A stretch of DNA of 56,195 bases from Streptomyces longispororuber (GCF_014656095.1 NZ_BNBT01000044.1:1-56195); one strand, 5' to 3'. Positions 40,759 to 50,130 are shown, numbered from the stretch's first letter. Numbers and translations are program-made. The notes: generated from the sequence alone by a model not told the origin.

Positions 40759-41928
40759 ATGCCCACCACCCTCATCCACAACATCACCACCCTCGTCACC
40801 AACGACCAGTCCCTCGGCAAGGGCGCCCTCGGCCTCCTCCAGGACGCCGCCGTCGTCCTGGACGGCACACGCGTCGCCTGGGTCGGCCCCACCGCCGACG
40901 CCCCCGCCGCGGACGAGGCGTACGACGCCGAGGGCCGCGCGGCGATCCCCGGCTTCGTGGACTCGCACTCGCACCTCCTCTTCGCCGGCGACCGCACCCA
41001 GGAGTTCAACGCCCGCATGGAGGGCCGCCCGTACGAGGCGGGCGGCATCCGCACCACGGTGGCCGCGACCCGCGCCGCCACGGACGAGGCCCTGGAGGCG
41101 AACCTCACCCGCTACCTCGCCGAGGCCCTGCGCCAGGGCACGACCACGTTCGAGACGAAGTCGGGCTACGGCCTGACCACCGAGGACGAGGCCCGCGCCC
41201 TGCGCGTCGCGGGGCGCCACACCGACGAGGTGACCTTCCTGGGCGCGCACATCGTGTCCCCCGACTACGCCGACGACCCGGCGGCGTACGTCGACCTGGT
41301 CACCGGCGAGATGCTGGAGGCCTGCGCCCCGCACGCCCGCTGGATCGACGTGTTCTGCGAGAAGGGCGCCTTCGACGGGGACCAGGCCCGGACGATCCTG
41401 ACCGCGGGGAAGGCGAAGGGCCTGCACCCGCGCGTACACGCCAACCAGCTCGGCCACGGCCCCGGCGTACAGCTCGCCGTGGAGCTGGACGCCGCCAGCG
41501 CCGACCACTGCACCCACCTCACCGACGCCGACGTGGACGCCCTCGCGCACAGCGAGACCGTGGCCACGCTGTTGCCGGGCGCGGAGTTCTCCACGCGCGC
41601 CCAGTGGCCCGACGCGCGCCGCCTCCTGGACGCGGGCGCGACCGTCGCGCTGTCCACGGACTGCAACCCCGGCTCGTCGTTCACGTCGTCGATGCCGTTC
41701 TGCGTCGCGCTCGCCGTACGGGACATGGGCATGACCCCGGACGAGGCGGTGTGGGCGGCGACGGCGGGCGGCGCGGCCGCGCTGCGCCGCACGGACGTCG
41801 GGCACCTGCGCCCGGGCGCCCGCGCGGACCTGGCCCTGCTCGACGCGCCGAGCCATGTGCACCTGGCGTACCGGCCGGGCGTACCGCTGGTGTCGGCGGT
41901 GTGGCGCGAGGGCACCCGCGCCGTCTGA
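40759..41928 (+). CDS. hutI: Imidazolonepropionase
   Basis: 389 aa metal-dependent hydrolase opening imidazolonepropionate to N-formiminoglutamate. ATG 40759 has AGGA 6 nt upstream. Ligands and substrate residues: PGFVDSHSHLLFAGDRTQEFNARMEG (HxH, abridged), TTTFETKSGYGLT, FLGAHIVSPDYADD, RVHANQLGHG (His), ADHCTHLTD (His), and LSTDCNPGSSFTSSMPF (Asp). Complete length. Though separated from hutF by a repeat element, it is the same strand and pathway, so read-through from the hutU promoter is likely. Confidence 0.96.
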   Translation: MPTTLIHNITTLVTNDQSLGKGALGLLQDAAVVLDGTRVAWVGPTADAPAADEAYDAEGRAAIPGFVDSHSHLLFAGDRTQEFNARMEGRPYEAGGIRTTVAATRAATDEALEANLTRYLAEALRQGTTTFETKSGYGLTTEDEARALRVAGRHTDEVTFLGAHIVSPDYADDPAAYVDLVTGEMLEACAPHARWIDVFCEKGAFDGDQARTILTAGKAKGLHPRVHANQLGHGPGVQLAVELDAASADHCTHLTDADVDALAHSETVATLLPGAEFSTRAQWPDARRLLDAGATVALSTDCNPGSSFTSSMPFCVALAVRDMGMTPDEAVWAATAGGAAALRRTDVGHLRPGARADLALLDAPSHVHLAYRPGVPLVSAVWREGTRAV

Positions 41929-41952
41929 ACGAGGCCCCGGGCCGGGCGGGGG

Positions 41953-42786
41953 CTACTCCGCGAAGAGCCCCCGCTCGGCCGCGCCCACGTCGAACTCCTC
42001 CAGGCGGGCCTGCGCGTCCGGCAGCGCGTCGCACATGGCCTCCAGGAGCGCGCGGCCGAGCAGCATGGGCGCGCAGGCCGTGTCGAAGGCGAGGCCGGTG
42101 CCGACGGCGGCGGGCAGCAGCACGTCCGAGTGCGCGGCCACGGGCGCGAAGGCGGAGTCGGCGACGGTGACCACGGTCAGGCCCGCGCCCCGGGCGTGCG
42201 CCAGCGCGTCGACGACCTCCCGGGGGTGGCGGGGCAGCGCGAAGCAGAGCAGGGCGGTGGCCCCGGCGCGCACCGCCGCGTCGAGGCGGTCGGTGAGCAT
42301 GGAGCCGCCCTCGTGCAACAGCCGCACGTCCGGGTGGACCTTCGCGGCGAAGTACGCGAAGCCGTAGGCCTGGGAGGCGGCGGCGCGCAGGCCGAGGACC
42401 GGCAGGGGGCGCGAGGCGGCGAGCAGGCGGCCCGCGCGCTCGACGGGCGCGGGGTCGGCGAGCAGCTCCGCGAGGTGGCGCAGGTTCTCGATCTCGGCCT
42501 CGACGGCCTGCTGGTACTCGTTCGCCGCGGTGTCCTCCGCCGCCTCCGCGGGGGCCACGTCGCGCAGGTGGCGCCGGAGCGCGGGGTAGCCGTCGAAGCC
42601 GAGCGCGACCGCGAACCGGGTCACGGACGGCTGGCTGACGCCCGCGAGCTCGGCGAGCTCGACGCTGGACAGGAAGGGCGCGTCGGCGGCGCGCCGCACC
42701 ATGCAGTGGGCGATGCGCCGCTGCGTGGGCGTGAGCCGGTGCCCTTCGAAGAGCGCCTGAAGCCGTGCCGCCGGACTGTCACCCAT
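41953..42786 (-). CDS. MurR/RpiR-family transcriptional regulator, probable hut regulator
   Basis: 277 aa from ATG 42786 (GGAGG 7 nt upstream). N-terminal HTH_6 domain: LTPTQRRIAHCMVRRAADAPFLSS, ELAELAGVSQPSVTRFAVALGFDGYPALRRHL. C-terminal SIS (sugar-isomerase-like) ligand domain: LGLRAAASQAYGFAYFAAKV, AVRAGATALLCFALPRHPREVVDALAHARGAG (abridged), VVTVADSAFAPV. RpiR proteins bind palindromes and respond to a phosphosugar or related ligand. It converges on hutI with a 24-nt gap and is divergent from the NCS1 permease; the promoter region carries a motif like the hutU palindrome. Confidence 0.9.
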   Translation of the reverse strand: MGDSPAARLQALFEGHRLTPTQRRIAHCMVRRAADAPFLSSVELAELAGVSQPSVTRFAVALGFDGYPALRRHLRDVAPAEAAEDTAANEYQQAVEAEIENLRHLAELLADPAPVERAGRLLAASRPLPVLGLRAAASQAYGFAYFAAKVHPDVRLLHEGGSMLTDRLDAAVRAGATALLCFALPRHPREVVDALAHARGAGLTVVTVADSAFAPVAAHSDVLLPAAVGTGLAFDTACAPMLLGRALLEAMCDALPDAQARLEEFDVGAAERGLFAE

Positions 42787-42851
42787 GCCCTGACCTCCCC
42801 TGAGTCGCCGTACGAGTGTGCATCGCCTTCCCCAAGGTTCGCGCCCGGGCA

Positions 42852-42890
42852 TTGACAATCTATTCAGATTACGAGAACTCTGCATGAGGT
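42852..42890. promoter_or_regulatory. Candidate operator between RpiR and NCS1 permease genes
   Basis: TATTCAG (42861-42867) and CTGCATG (42880-42886) form an imperfect palindrome, and a TTGACA -35 (42852-42857) precedes it for the permease direction. It matches the hutU operator in TATTCA, in T-AC-AG-A of the spacer and in arm spacing within one base. Confidence 0.5.
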
Positions 42891-42968
42891 TATACAGCCC
42901 CGCAAGCAGCCGCGCGGCCCGCCACGGCCGCGCGCGACCGGGCGCCCGCCCGTGAGGAGCGATCGGCC

Positions 42969-44396
42969 ATGGCAGAGTCCCTCGTGGAGCGCCGCTCCAT
43001 CGACGTCGTACCGGACGCGGAGCGACATGGCACCGCGTTCAGCCAGTTCACCCTGTGGCTCGGCGCGAACCTCCAGATCACGGCGGTCGTCACGGGCGCG
43101 CTCGCGGTCGTCTTCGGCGGCGACGTGGTGTGGTCGGTCGTCGGCCTGCTGCTCGGCAACGTCCTCGGCGGCGCCGTCATGGCCCTGCACTCGGCGCAGG
43201 GCCCGAAGCTGGGGCTGCCGCAGATGATCCAGTCCCGGGCGCAGTTCGGCGTGCGCGGCGCCGTCGTACCGCTCCTGCTGGTAATTCTCATGTACGTCGG
43301 CTTCTTCGCCAGCGGCAGTGTGCTCGCCGGGCAGGCCACGGCCGAGCTGACGCACACGGGCGACACGACGGGCATCGTCCTGTTCGCCGCCGTCACGGCC
43401 GTGACGGCGGCCGTCGGCTACCGCGTGATCCACATCCTGGGCCGGGTGGCCAGCGTGGTCTGCGCGCTCGCCTTCGTCTACCTCGGCGTCCGCCTCCTGG
43501 ACCGCGTGGAGCTGTCCGCGCTGCTGTCCGACGCGCACTTCGACCTGCCCGTCTTCCTGCTCGCCGTCTCCCTGTCGGCGTCGTGGCAGCTCGCCTTCGG
43601 CCCGTACGTCGCGGACTACTCGCGCTATCTGCCGCGCACCACCTCGGGCCGCGCCACCTTCTGGTGGACCCTGTCCGGCTCGGCCCTCGGCTCGCAGTGG
43701 TCGATGACGTTCGGTGTCCTCGTGGCGGCGAGCGCGGGCGACGCGTTCATGGACCGCCAGGTGGCGTACGTGGTGGAGCTGGGCGGCACCGGCCTGGTGG
43801 CGTCGCTCCTGTACTTCGTCATCGCGCTCGGCAAGCTGACCATCAACGTGCTCAACACCTACGGCGGCTTCATGTCGATGGTGACCAGTGTCGGCGGCTT
43901 CCGCACCCAGAAGGCGCTCTCGCCGCGCGGCCGGGCCGCGTACATCGCGCTGATCATGGTCGCGGGCACGGCGGTGGCGCTGCTGGGCAAGGACAGCTTC
44001 CTCACGTCGTTCAAGGACTTCCTGCTGTTCCTGCTGACGTTCTTCACCCCGTGGTCGGCGATCAACCTGGTCGACTACTACCTCATCTCCAAGGAGCGGT
44101 ACGACATCCCGGCCCTGTTCGACCCGCACGGCCGGTACGGGGCGTGGCGCTGGGACGCGCTCACGGTGTACGGGATCGGGCTCGCGGCCCAACTCCCCTT
44201 CCTGGTCACCCACTTCTACACCGGGCCGCTGGTGGACCGGCTGGGCGGCGCGGACATCTCCTGGATCGTGGGGCTCGCCGTCCCGGCCCTCCTGTACTGG
44301 CTGCTCGCCCGGCGCGCCTCCACGGGCACCCCGCCGGAGCCCCTGCCCGGCCGGGGGGCCGCGTCACGGGCCGGTATGAAGAATCCCATGATCTGA
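42969..44396 (+). CDS. NCS1-family permease (purine/cytosine/allantoin type)
   Basis: 475 aa, about 12 membrane helices, cation-coupled uptake of nucleobases or related imidazole/ureide compounds. ATG 42969 has GAGGAG 9 nt upstream. Family pattern: TAFSQFTLWLGANLQITAVVTGALAVVFGG, QSRAQFGVRGAVVPLLLV, SWQLAFGPYVADYSRYLPR, LNTYGGFMSMVTSV and LFLLTFFTPWSAINLVDYYLI (some abridged). Beside the hut operon and sharing its likely regulator, urocanate, histidine-related imidazoles or allantoin are possible substrates; that is inference from context only. Confidence 0.92.
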   Translation: MAESLVERRSIDVVPDAERHGTAFSQFTLWLGANLQITAVVTGALAVVFGGDVVWSVVGLLLGNVLGGAVMALHSAQGPKLGLPQMIQSRAQFGVRGAVVPLLLVILMYVGFFASGSVLAGQATAELTHTGDTTGIVLFAAVTAVTAAVGYRVIHILGRVASVVCALAFVYLGVRLLDRVELSALLSDAHFDLPVFLLAVSLSASWQLAFGPYVADYSRYLPRTTSGRATFWWTLSGSALGSQWSMTFGVLVAASAGDAFMDRQVAYVVELGGTGLVASLLYFVIALGKLTINVLNTYGGFMSMVTSVGGFRTQKALSPRGRAAYIALIMVAGTAVALLGKDSFLTSFKDFLLFLLTFFTPWSAINLVDYYLISKERYDIPALFDPHGRYGAWRWDALTVYGIGLAAQLPFLVTHFYTGPLVDRLGGADISWIVGLAVPALLYWLLARRASTGTPPEPLPGRGAASRAGMKNPMI

Positions 44397-44491
44397 CACG
44401 CACTCACCCAAGCCTGGGTCAAGGGAAGTTGACGGCCTGGACGGTGCACATACCGTGAACCACCCTTTTCCGCCGTACCCGAGGACGTACC

Positions 44492-45187
44492 ATGCCCGCC
44501 AGCTTCCGCCGCCCCGTCCACCGCCGCACCGCCCTGACCGCCACCGCCGCCACGGCGCTGGCCTCCGCCACGGGTGCCGCCTCGGCCGCGCCCGGCCCGG
44601 CCGGGGCCACGCGCCGCCCCAGGACCGCGCAGGAGGCCCTGGAAGCCCTGATGGAGGGCAACCGCCGCTGGGCCGAGATCCACTCCCGGCACCCGCACGA
44701 GGACCGCGCGCGCCGCCGCGCGCTCGCCCACGAGCAGCACCCCTTCGCGACGGTCCTGAGCTGCGTCGACTCGCGCGTACCGCCGGAGCTGCTGTTCGAC
44801 CAGGGCCTCGGCGACCTGCTCTGCGTACGCACCGCCGGCGAGGTGCTCGACGAGGCGGTCCTCGGCTCCCTCCAGTTCGGCGTCGAGGAGCTGGAGACCC
44901 CGCTGATACTCGTCCTCGGCCACGAGCGCTGCGGGGCGGTGGGGGCGGCCATAAAGCAGCTCCGCACGGGCAAGCCCGTCACCGGTCACCTCGCCCGGCT
45001 CGTCGAGTCCATCGGCCCCGCCGCCTGGGCCTGCCGCGACCTGCCGGGCGACTGGATCGACCACACCGTCGCCGCGCACGCCCGCCGCATGCGCGACACC
45101 CTGCGCGCGGACAGCGTCTTCCGCCCCGCCACCGTCCTCGCCGCCCGCTTCGACCTCGACACCGGCCGCGTACGGATTCTGCGCTGA
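44492..45187 (+). CDS. Exported beta-class carbonic anhydrase
   Basis: 231 aa, Zn enzyme interconverting CO2 and bicarbonate. ATG 44492 (GAGGA upstream). N-terminal RRTALTATAATALASATGAASAA has an RRxxL twin-arginine-like motif and hydrophobic stretch, so export folded through Tat is likely. Zinc and catalytic residues: CVDSRVPPELLF (Cys, Asp, Arg) and LGHERCGAVGAAI (His, Cys), all of the beta-class set. C-terminal helix region WIDHTVAAHARRMRDTLR. Most beta-class enzymes are cytosolic, so the leader is of note. Confidence 0.9.
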   Translation: MPASFRRPVHRRTALTATAATALASATGAASAAPGPAGATRRPRTAQEALEALMEGNRRWAEIHSRHPHEDRARRRALAHEQHPFATVLSCVDSRVPPELLFDQGLGDLLCVRTAGEVLDEAVLGSLQFGVEELETPLILVLGHERCGAVGAAIKQLRTGKPVTGHLARLVESIGPAAWACRDLPGDWIDHTVAAHARRMRDTLRADSVFRPATVLAARFDLDTGRVRILR

Positions 45188-45269
45188 GGATCTCCGGGGG
45201 TTCCGCCCCGTACGGAAAGGGGGGTTAGCCCCACTGACCGGGCGGGGCGGGCCGCGTACCGTGACCGGT

Positions 45270-45701
45270 ATGGAAGCCACCCGTGACGCCGAACTCAAGA
45301 AGGAACTCGACGCCGCCCTGCACGCGCGCAAGGACCTCGGCGAAGAGTACGAGTCCGCGCTCGTCGACTCCTTCCTCGAGAAGGTGGAGAAGCGGCTCGA
45401 CAGCACGATCGACCGGCAGATGCGCCGTCACCTGGCCGAGCAGCAGATGATCATGGCCCGCAACGCGAGGAACCCCGCGAGCGGGGTCGACTCCTGGGGC
45501 GAGCGCTTCGGCTTCGGCATCGTCTCGCTCATCCTCGCGATCCCGCTGTCGGCGATCGGCGTGGTGAACGCGGGGCTCTCCGGGCTGTTCGTCACGTGGT
45601 TCGGCATCGTCGGCGTCAACGCGGTGCACGCGGCGCGGGGCACGGGGCTCCTCGCCGTCCTCCGCCGCCGCGACCGCGACCGGCCGGACTGGACGGACTG
45701 A
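45270..45701 (+). CDS. Small membrane protein with N-terminal coiled coil
   Basis: 143 aa from ATG 45270 (GTG 45261 also possible; no good ribosome-binding site). Residues 1-60 are charged and helical (DAELKKELDAALHARKDLGEEYESAL, SFLEKVEKRLDSTIDRQMRRHLAEQQ, abridged), followed by two membrane helices (FGIVSLILAIPLSAIGVVNAG and LFVTWFGIVGVNAVHAA) and a basic tail. No known domain. It resembles conserved streptomycete integral membrane proteins of unknown role; monocistronic. Confidence 0.75.
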   Translation: MEATRDAELKKELDAALHARKDLGEEYESALVDSFLEKVEKRLDSTIDRQMRRHLAEQQMIMARNARNPASGVDSWGERFGFGIVSLILAIPLSAIGVVNAGLSGLFVTWFGIVGVNAVHAARGTGLLAVLRRRDRDRPDWTD

Positions 45702-46760
45702 CCCGAGCGGGGCCGGGGCCCGGCCGCGGAGCCGCGCTGTGCGGCTGGGGCTACGCTGCGGCCTCCCACCCGCCCACCCGTACAGCCCCGGCAAGCAGGC
45801 CCGGCCCCGACCTGGCGGCTCCCTGGCCCGTTCAAGGTGCCCCGCCGCTGTCGCGGCGCTCGCCCACCCGCCCACCCGTACAGCCCCAGCGAGCGGGCTC
45901 GGCCCCGACCTGGCGGCTCCCAGCTCCGTCGCAACGTGCCCGTCGCTCACGCGACGGCTTCCCGCCCGCCCACCCGTACAGCCCCGGTGAGCGGCCCGGC
46001 CCCGACCTGGCGGCTTACCGGTCCGTCGCACGTCCCGCCGCTCACGCGGCGGTCTCCCACCCACCCGTGCGGCCCCAGCCGGCAGCCGCGGCCCCGGCCT
46101 GGCGGCCCCGGGCCGTCGAGACGCCGCACCGCTCACAGGGCGTGCACCCCCTTGAGCCACACCGGTCACCACCCGCCCACGATCGAGCAGCGCACAAACC
46201 ACCGCGAAGCTCCGCCCCACCCCCGTAGCGAAGTCGCAGCGCCCGACCCCGGCCAACCGGTTCGCACACCCACCCCCAAGCCCGGCGCCGCCCTCGTAGC
46301 GAAGTCTCCTGTGGCTCACGCGACGGTCTCCCACCGCCCCGTTGAGCCACAGCAGCCAGCACCCGAGCCGGAGCCAAGCGGCCCGCAGGCTGACCGCGAA
46401 GACCCGTGCTTCTCACGCGACGATCCCCCACCGCCCCGTTGAGCCACAGCAGCCAGCACCCGAGCCGAAGCCGAGCGGCCCGCAGGCCCACTGCGAAAGC
46501 CCGTGCCCCCATGCGGCCCGAGCCAGCAGCCCCGGAGCCTGTCGGGACTCCGCGCCGCTCACGCGGCGATCTCTTGTCCGGCCGCCCGTGCGGCCTCAGC
46601 GCACAGTTCACCCGAACCCGCGGCTCGCGGTCCGCCGCGCCGTGTCGTGCCGCTCACGACCCACCCGCCCACCGGCTGAAGCCGTAGCGGCACACCCACC
46701 CCACCTGGCGGCTCCCGCGTCCGCGTAGCCCGGCGGGCAGGCTCCGCCCCAGTGGCGGGT
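45702..46760. repeat. Degenerate ~98-bp tandem repeats, no gene
   Basis: The core CCCACCCGCCCACCCGTACAG occurs near 45765, 45863 and 45961, with a variant at 46056 (intervals 98, 98, 95). A related pair with core GTTGAGCCACAGCAGCCAGC is at 46341 and 46438 (97 bp). Most units contain a CGCTCACGCGRCGG hairpin. Open frames through this stretch are repeat translation. Confidence 0.75.
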
Positions 46761-46765
46761 CGGCC

Positions 46766-47160
46766 GTCCGACAGGCTCGGGGGGCACGGTTTCAGCCCGT
46801 CCGGCGATTGAGGACGAGCGCGCCGGCGCGATGAGAGGGCGGGTGGGTGGGTGGGGGAAGAGCCCGACGGCGGCCCGGGCCGACCCAGGAGTGAGCCCGT
46901 GCGGAGCGCGGGGACCGCCGCACCCCCGGCCGCGTGGCCGGGGGACGGGACGACGGCGGTCCCCGCGAGGGACGGGCGCCGGGTCAGGGCCGGCGCTCGC
47001 GTCCGGGCGTCACGAGAGGTCCGGGAGCCGCTCCGGAGGCCCTGACGCCGACACCTCCTACGATGCCGGAGCCGTGTTAAGCGGGTGCTGCGCGAACGTG
47101 TCGCCCTCGTACCGGTTCCGCGAAGTCACGGCACCGGGCCGCGGCAGCGACAGCGGCCAC
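46766..47160. other. Spacer with a REP-like hairpin, no gene supported
   Basis: 46774-46816 carries a variant of the CCCGTCCGGCGATTGAGGAC element shared with 40562-40715 and 56145-56195. The rest is G-rich low-complexity sequence. I see no credible coding frame. Confidence 0.5.
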
Positions 47161-47164
47161 GGCG

Positions 47165-47475
47165 GCACCCGCACTCAGCCATCGCGGCAGCGGCAGCGCA
47201 CGGCGGCACCCGCACTCGGCCGCAACGGCAGGGCACGGCGGCGGCAGACGCGCTCAGCCACAACGGCAGCGCACGCGGCACCCGCACTCAGCCATCGCGG
47301 CAGCGGCAGCGCACGGCGGCGCCGCACTCAGCCGCAACGGCAGGCCACAGCGACGGCAGCCGCACTCGGCCACAACGGCAGGCCACAGCGGCGGCAGCCG
47401 CACTCGGCCGCAACGGCAGGGCAGGGCGGCGGCAGACGCGCTCAGCCGCAGCGGCAGGCCACAGCGGCAGCGAGG
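47165..47475. repeat. Eight-unit minisatellite of about 40 bp
   Basis: Units marked by GCACTCRGCC or GCGCTCAGCC start at about 47171, 47212, 47252, 47284, 47324, 47362, 47400 and 47440; spacing is 38-42 bp with one short interval. A typical unit reads CGCACTCGGCCACAACGGCA followed by GGCCACAGCGGCGGCAGC. It ends about 20 nt from the cbs stop codon. Confidence 0.8.
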
Positions 47476-47494
47476 ACACCCGCCGAAGCCCGGC

Positions 47495-48886
47495 TCAGCT
47501 TCCCTGCTGGCCCGCCAGGAACGCCAGGAGGTCCTGGCGGCTGACCACGCCCGTGGGCTTGCCCTCGACCAGGACGATCGCCGCGTCCGCGTCGCCGAGT
47601 ACCGACATCAGGTCCCCGACGGGCTCGCCGGAGCCGACCTGCGGCAGCGGGTCGGACATGTGCTTCTCCAGCGGGTCGTGCAACGACGCCCGCTGCGTGA
47701 ACAGCGCGTCCAGCAGCTCGCGCTCCACCACCGAGCCGATGACCTCCGCGGCCATGACGTCGGGGTGCCCCGCGCCCGGCTTCACGATGGGCATCTGCGA
47801 GACCCCGTACTCGCGCAGCACCTCGATCGCCTCGCCGACGGTCTCCTCCGGGTGCATGTGGACGAGCGAGGGCAGCTCGCCGCCCTCCTTGCGGCGCAGC
47901 ACGTCGCCGACGCGCGGCTGGTCGCCGGCCTGCTCCAGGAAGCCGTAGTCGTTCATCCACTCGTCGCTGAAGATCTTGCTCATGTAGCCGCGGCCGCTGT
48001 CGGGCAGCAGCACCACCACGACGTCGTCCGGGCCGAGGCCCTCGGCGACGCGCAGGGCGGCGACGACCGCCATGCCGCAGGAGCCGCCGACGAGCAGCCC
48101 CTCCTCCTTGGCCAGGCGGCGCGTCATCTGGAAGGAGTCCTTGTCGGAGACCGCGACGATGTCGTCCGTCACGTTCCGGTCGTAGGCCGTCGGCCAGAAG
48201 TCCTCACCGACGCCCTCGACGAGGTACGGCCGCCCGGACCCGCCGGAGTACACCGAGCCCTCCGGGTCGGCGCCGATGATCTTCACCTTGCCGCCCGAGA
48301 CCTCCTTCAGGTACCCGCCCGTGCCGGAGATCGTGCCGCCCGTGCCGATGCCCGCGACGAAGTGGGTGATCTTCCCCTCCGTCTGCTCCCACAGCTCCGG
48401 GCCGGTGGAGTGGTAGTGGGACAGGGGGTTGTTGGGGTTGGAGTACTGGTCCGGCTTCCAGGCGTCCGGGATCTCCCGTACGAGCCGGTCGGAGACGTTG
48501 TAGTACGAGTCCGGGTGCTCGGGGTCGACGGCGGTCGGGCAGACCACCACCTCGGCACCGTACGCGCGCAGCACGTTGATCTTGTCGGTGCTCACCTTGT
48601 CCGGGCACACGAAGACGCACTTGTAGCCCTTCTGCTGGGCCACGATGGCGAGCCCGACACCGGTGTTGCCGCTGGTCGGCTCGACGATCGTGCCGCCGGG
48701 GCGCAGCTCGCCGCTCGCCTCGGCCGCCTCGATCATGCGCAGTGCGATGCGGTCCTTCACGGAGCCGCCCGGGTTGAAGTACTCGACCTTGGCGAGAACG
48801 GTGGCCCGCAGGCCCTCCGTCACGTTGTTGAGCCTGACCAGCGGGGTGTTGCCGACGAGGCTGATCATCGAGTCGTGGAATCGCAC
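47495..48886 (-). CDS. cbs: Cystathionine beta-synthase with CBS-domain pair
   Basis: 463 aa PLP enzyme joining serine and homocysteine to cystathionine in transsulphuration. GTG 48886 has GGAG upstream. PLP lysine in FNPGGSVKDRIALRM, TSGNTGVGLAIVAQQKGYK, phosphate loop GIGTGGTISGTGGYLKE and GGSCGMAVVAALRVAE. The C-terminal 130 residues are two CBS domains (SLVHMHPEETVGEAIEVLREYGVSQMPIV, abridged; DAAIVLVEGKPTGVVSRQDLLAFL), which in relatives sense adenosyl ligands. No N-terminal haem domain. Divergent from the SGNH hydrolase gene. Confidence 0.95.
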   Translation of the reverse strand: MRFHDSMISLVGNTPLVRLNNVTEGLRATVLAKVEYFNPGGSVKDRIALRMIEAAEASGELRPGGTIVEPTSGNTGVGLAIVAQQKGYKCVFVCPDKVSTDKINVLRAYGAEVVVCPTAVDPEHPDSYYNVSDRLVREIPDAWKPDQYSNPNNPLSHYHSTGPELWEQTEGKITHFVAGIGTGGTISGTGGYLKEVSGGKVKIIGADPEGSVYSGGSGRPYLVEGVGEDFWPTAYDRNVTDDIVAVSDKDSFQMTRRLAKEEGLLVGGSCGMAVVAALRVAEGLGPDDVVVVLLPDSGRGYMSKIFSDEWMNDYGFLEQAGDQPRVGDVLRRKEGGELPSLVHMHPEETVGEAIEVLREYGVSQMPIVKPGAGHPDVMAAEVIGSVVERELLDALFTQRASLHDPLEKHMSDPLPQVGSGEPVGDLMSVLGDADAAIVLVEGKPTGVVSRQDLLAFLAGQQGS

Positions 48887-49116
48887 CGTTGTCTCCGTGT
48901 ATCCGGCCGGGTATCCGGGTCGCGGCGTCGCGTGGGTTCGACCGCCGCACGAGGGGTCTTGGTCATGCTTGCTTCGGTAGACGTCAGCCTACGGGGCCAT
49001 CTGCCCGCTTCACCTCTCCGCGCGATTGGCCGACCGGCTCCACGGGGCAAGGACTGGTTGTACGGGACGTACGGCACGGCTCCACAACGAACGACCTGGC
49101 AGGGGTGACCACGGGG

Positions 49117-50130
49117 ATGTCGAGGGCGAGGGTGGCGCGGCGCATCGCCGCGGGCGCGGCGTACGGCGGCGGAGGCATCGGGCTGCTCGGCGCGGCCACG
49201 GTCGGGCTCGTCCTCGCGGAGGTGCAGCTCGCCAAGCGTTCCGTGGGCAACGGCGGGTACGGGGATCCGCCGCGGGCCGACGGGCGGTACGGGGCGCCGT
49301 TCGCGGCCCGTGCCGGGTTCGGGGAGCCGCTGCGGTTCGCGGTGCTCGGGGACTCCACGGCCGCCGGGCTCGGGGTGCACCGGGCGCGGCAGACGCCCGC
49401 CGCGCTGCTGGCCTCCGGGCTCGCCGCGGTGGCCGAGCGGCCGGTGGACCTGCGGGTGGTGGCGAAGGCCGGGGCGCAGTCCGACGACCTTGACCGGCAG
49501 GTCACGCTGGTCCTGTCGGACGAGACAGGCTGGGTGCCCGACGTGTGCGTGGTGATGATCGGGGCCAACGACGTGACGCACCGGATGCCGCCCACGCGGT
49601 CGGTGCGGCTGCTGGCCACGGCGGTCCGCAGACTGCGCACCGCGGGCGCCGAGGTGGTCGTTGGCACGTGTCCGGACCTGGGCACGATCGAGCCGGTGTA
49701 CCAGCCGCTGCGGTGGCTGGCCCGCCGGGTCTCGCGGCAACTGGCCGCGGCGCAGACGATCGGCGTGGTGGAGCAGGGCGGGCGCACGGTGTCGCTGGGC
49801 GACCTGCTGGGGCCGGAGTTCGCGGCGAACCCGCGCGAGCTGTTCGGGCCCGACAACTACCACCCCTCGGCGGAGGGGTACGCCACGGCGGCCATGGCGG
49901 TCCTGCCCACGCTGTGCGCGGCGCTCGGTCTGTGGCCGGAGGAGGAGCGGCCCGACGTGTCGCGGCGCGAGGGGTTCCTGCCGGTGGCGCGGGCGGCGGC
50001 CCAGGCCGCGGCCGAGGGCGGCACCGAGGTCACGGGCGCGGCGCCCGCCGGCCACCGGGGCCCCCTCGCCCTCCTCAAGCGCCGGCGCCGCCGCCGCATC
50101 CAGACCCCGGCCCCCACCCCGATCGCCTGA
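49117..50130 (+). CDS. SGNH/GDSL-family hydrolase with N-terminal membrane segment
   Basis: 337 aa from ATG 49117 (GTG 49105 is an alternative). The N-terminus ARRIAAGAAYGGGGIGLLGAATVGLVLAEV is basic then hydrophobic: a signal anchor or uncleaved leader. Catalytic blocks: VLGDSTAAGLG (Ser), AKAGAQSDDLDRQ (oxyanion Gly), MIGANDVTHR (Asn) and PDNYHPSAEGYATAA (Asp-His). Esterases/lipases of this family act on acyl or acetyl esters, including wall polymers. The tail is Arg-rich (LLKRRRRRRIQ). Likely extracytoplasmic; substrate unknown. Confidence 0.87.
   Translation: MSRARVARRIAAGAAYGGGGIGLLGAATVGLVLAEVQLAKRSVGNGGYGDPPRADGRYGAPFAARAGFGEPLRFAVLGDSTAAGLGVHRARQTPAALLASGLAAVAERPVDLRVVAKAGAQSDDLDRQVTLVLSDETGWVPDVCVVMIGANDVTHRMPPTRSVRLLATAVRRLRTAGAEVVVGTCPDLGTIEPVYQPLRWLARRVSRQLAAAQTIGVVEQGGRTVSLGDLLGPEFAANPRELFGPDNYHPSAEGYATAAMAVLPTLCAALGLWPEEERPDVSRREGFLPVARAAAQAAAEGGTEVTGAAPAGHRGPLALLKRRRRRRIQTPAPTPIA

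Noticed and set aside
33165..44396. Secondary-metabolite gene cluster
   Set aside because: The genes form a permease, decarboxylase and complete hut pathway; no synthase or tailoring enzymes are present.
44492..45187. Sulphate-assimilation or other role for the beta-carbonic anhydrase
   Set aside because: All zinc-site residues are standard for carbonic anhydrase and the neighbours offer no other pathway.
47165..47475. CRISPR-like array
   Set aside because: Units are contiguous with no unique spacers, vary in both halves, and there are no cas genes nearby.
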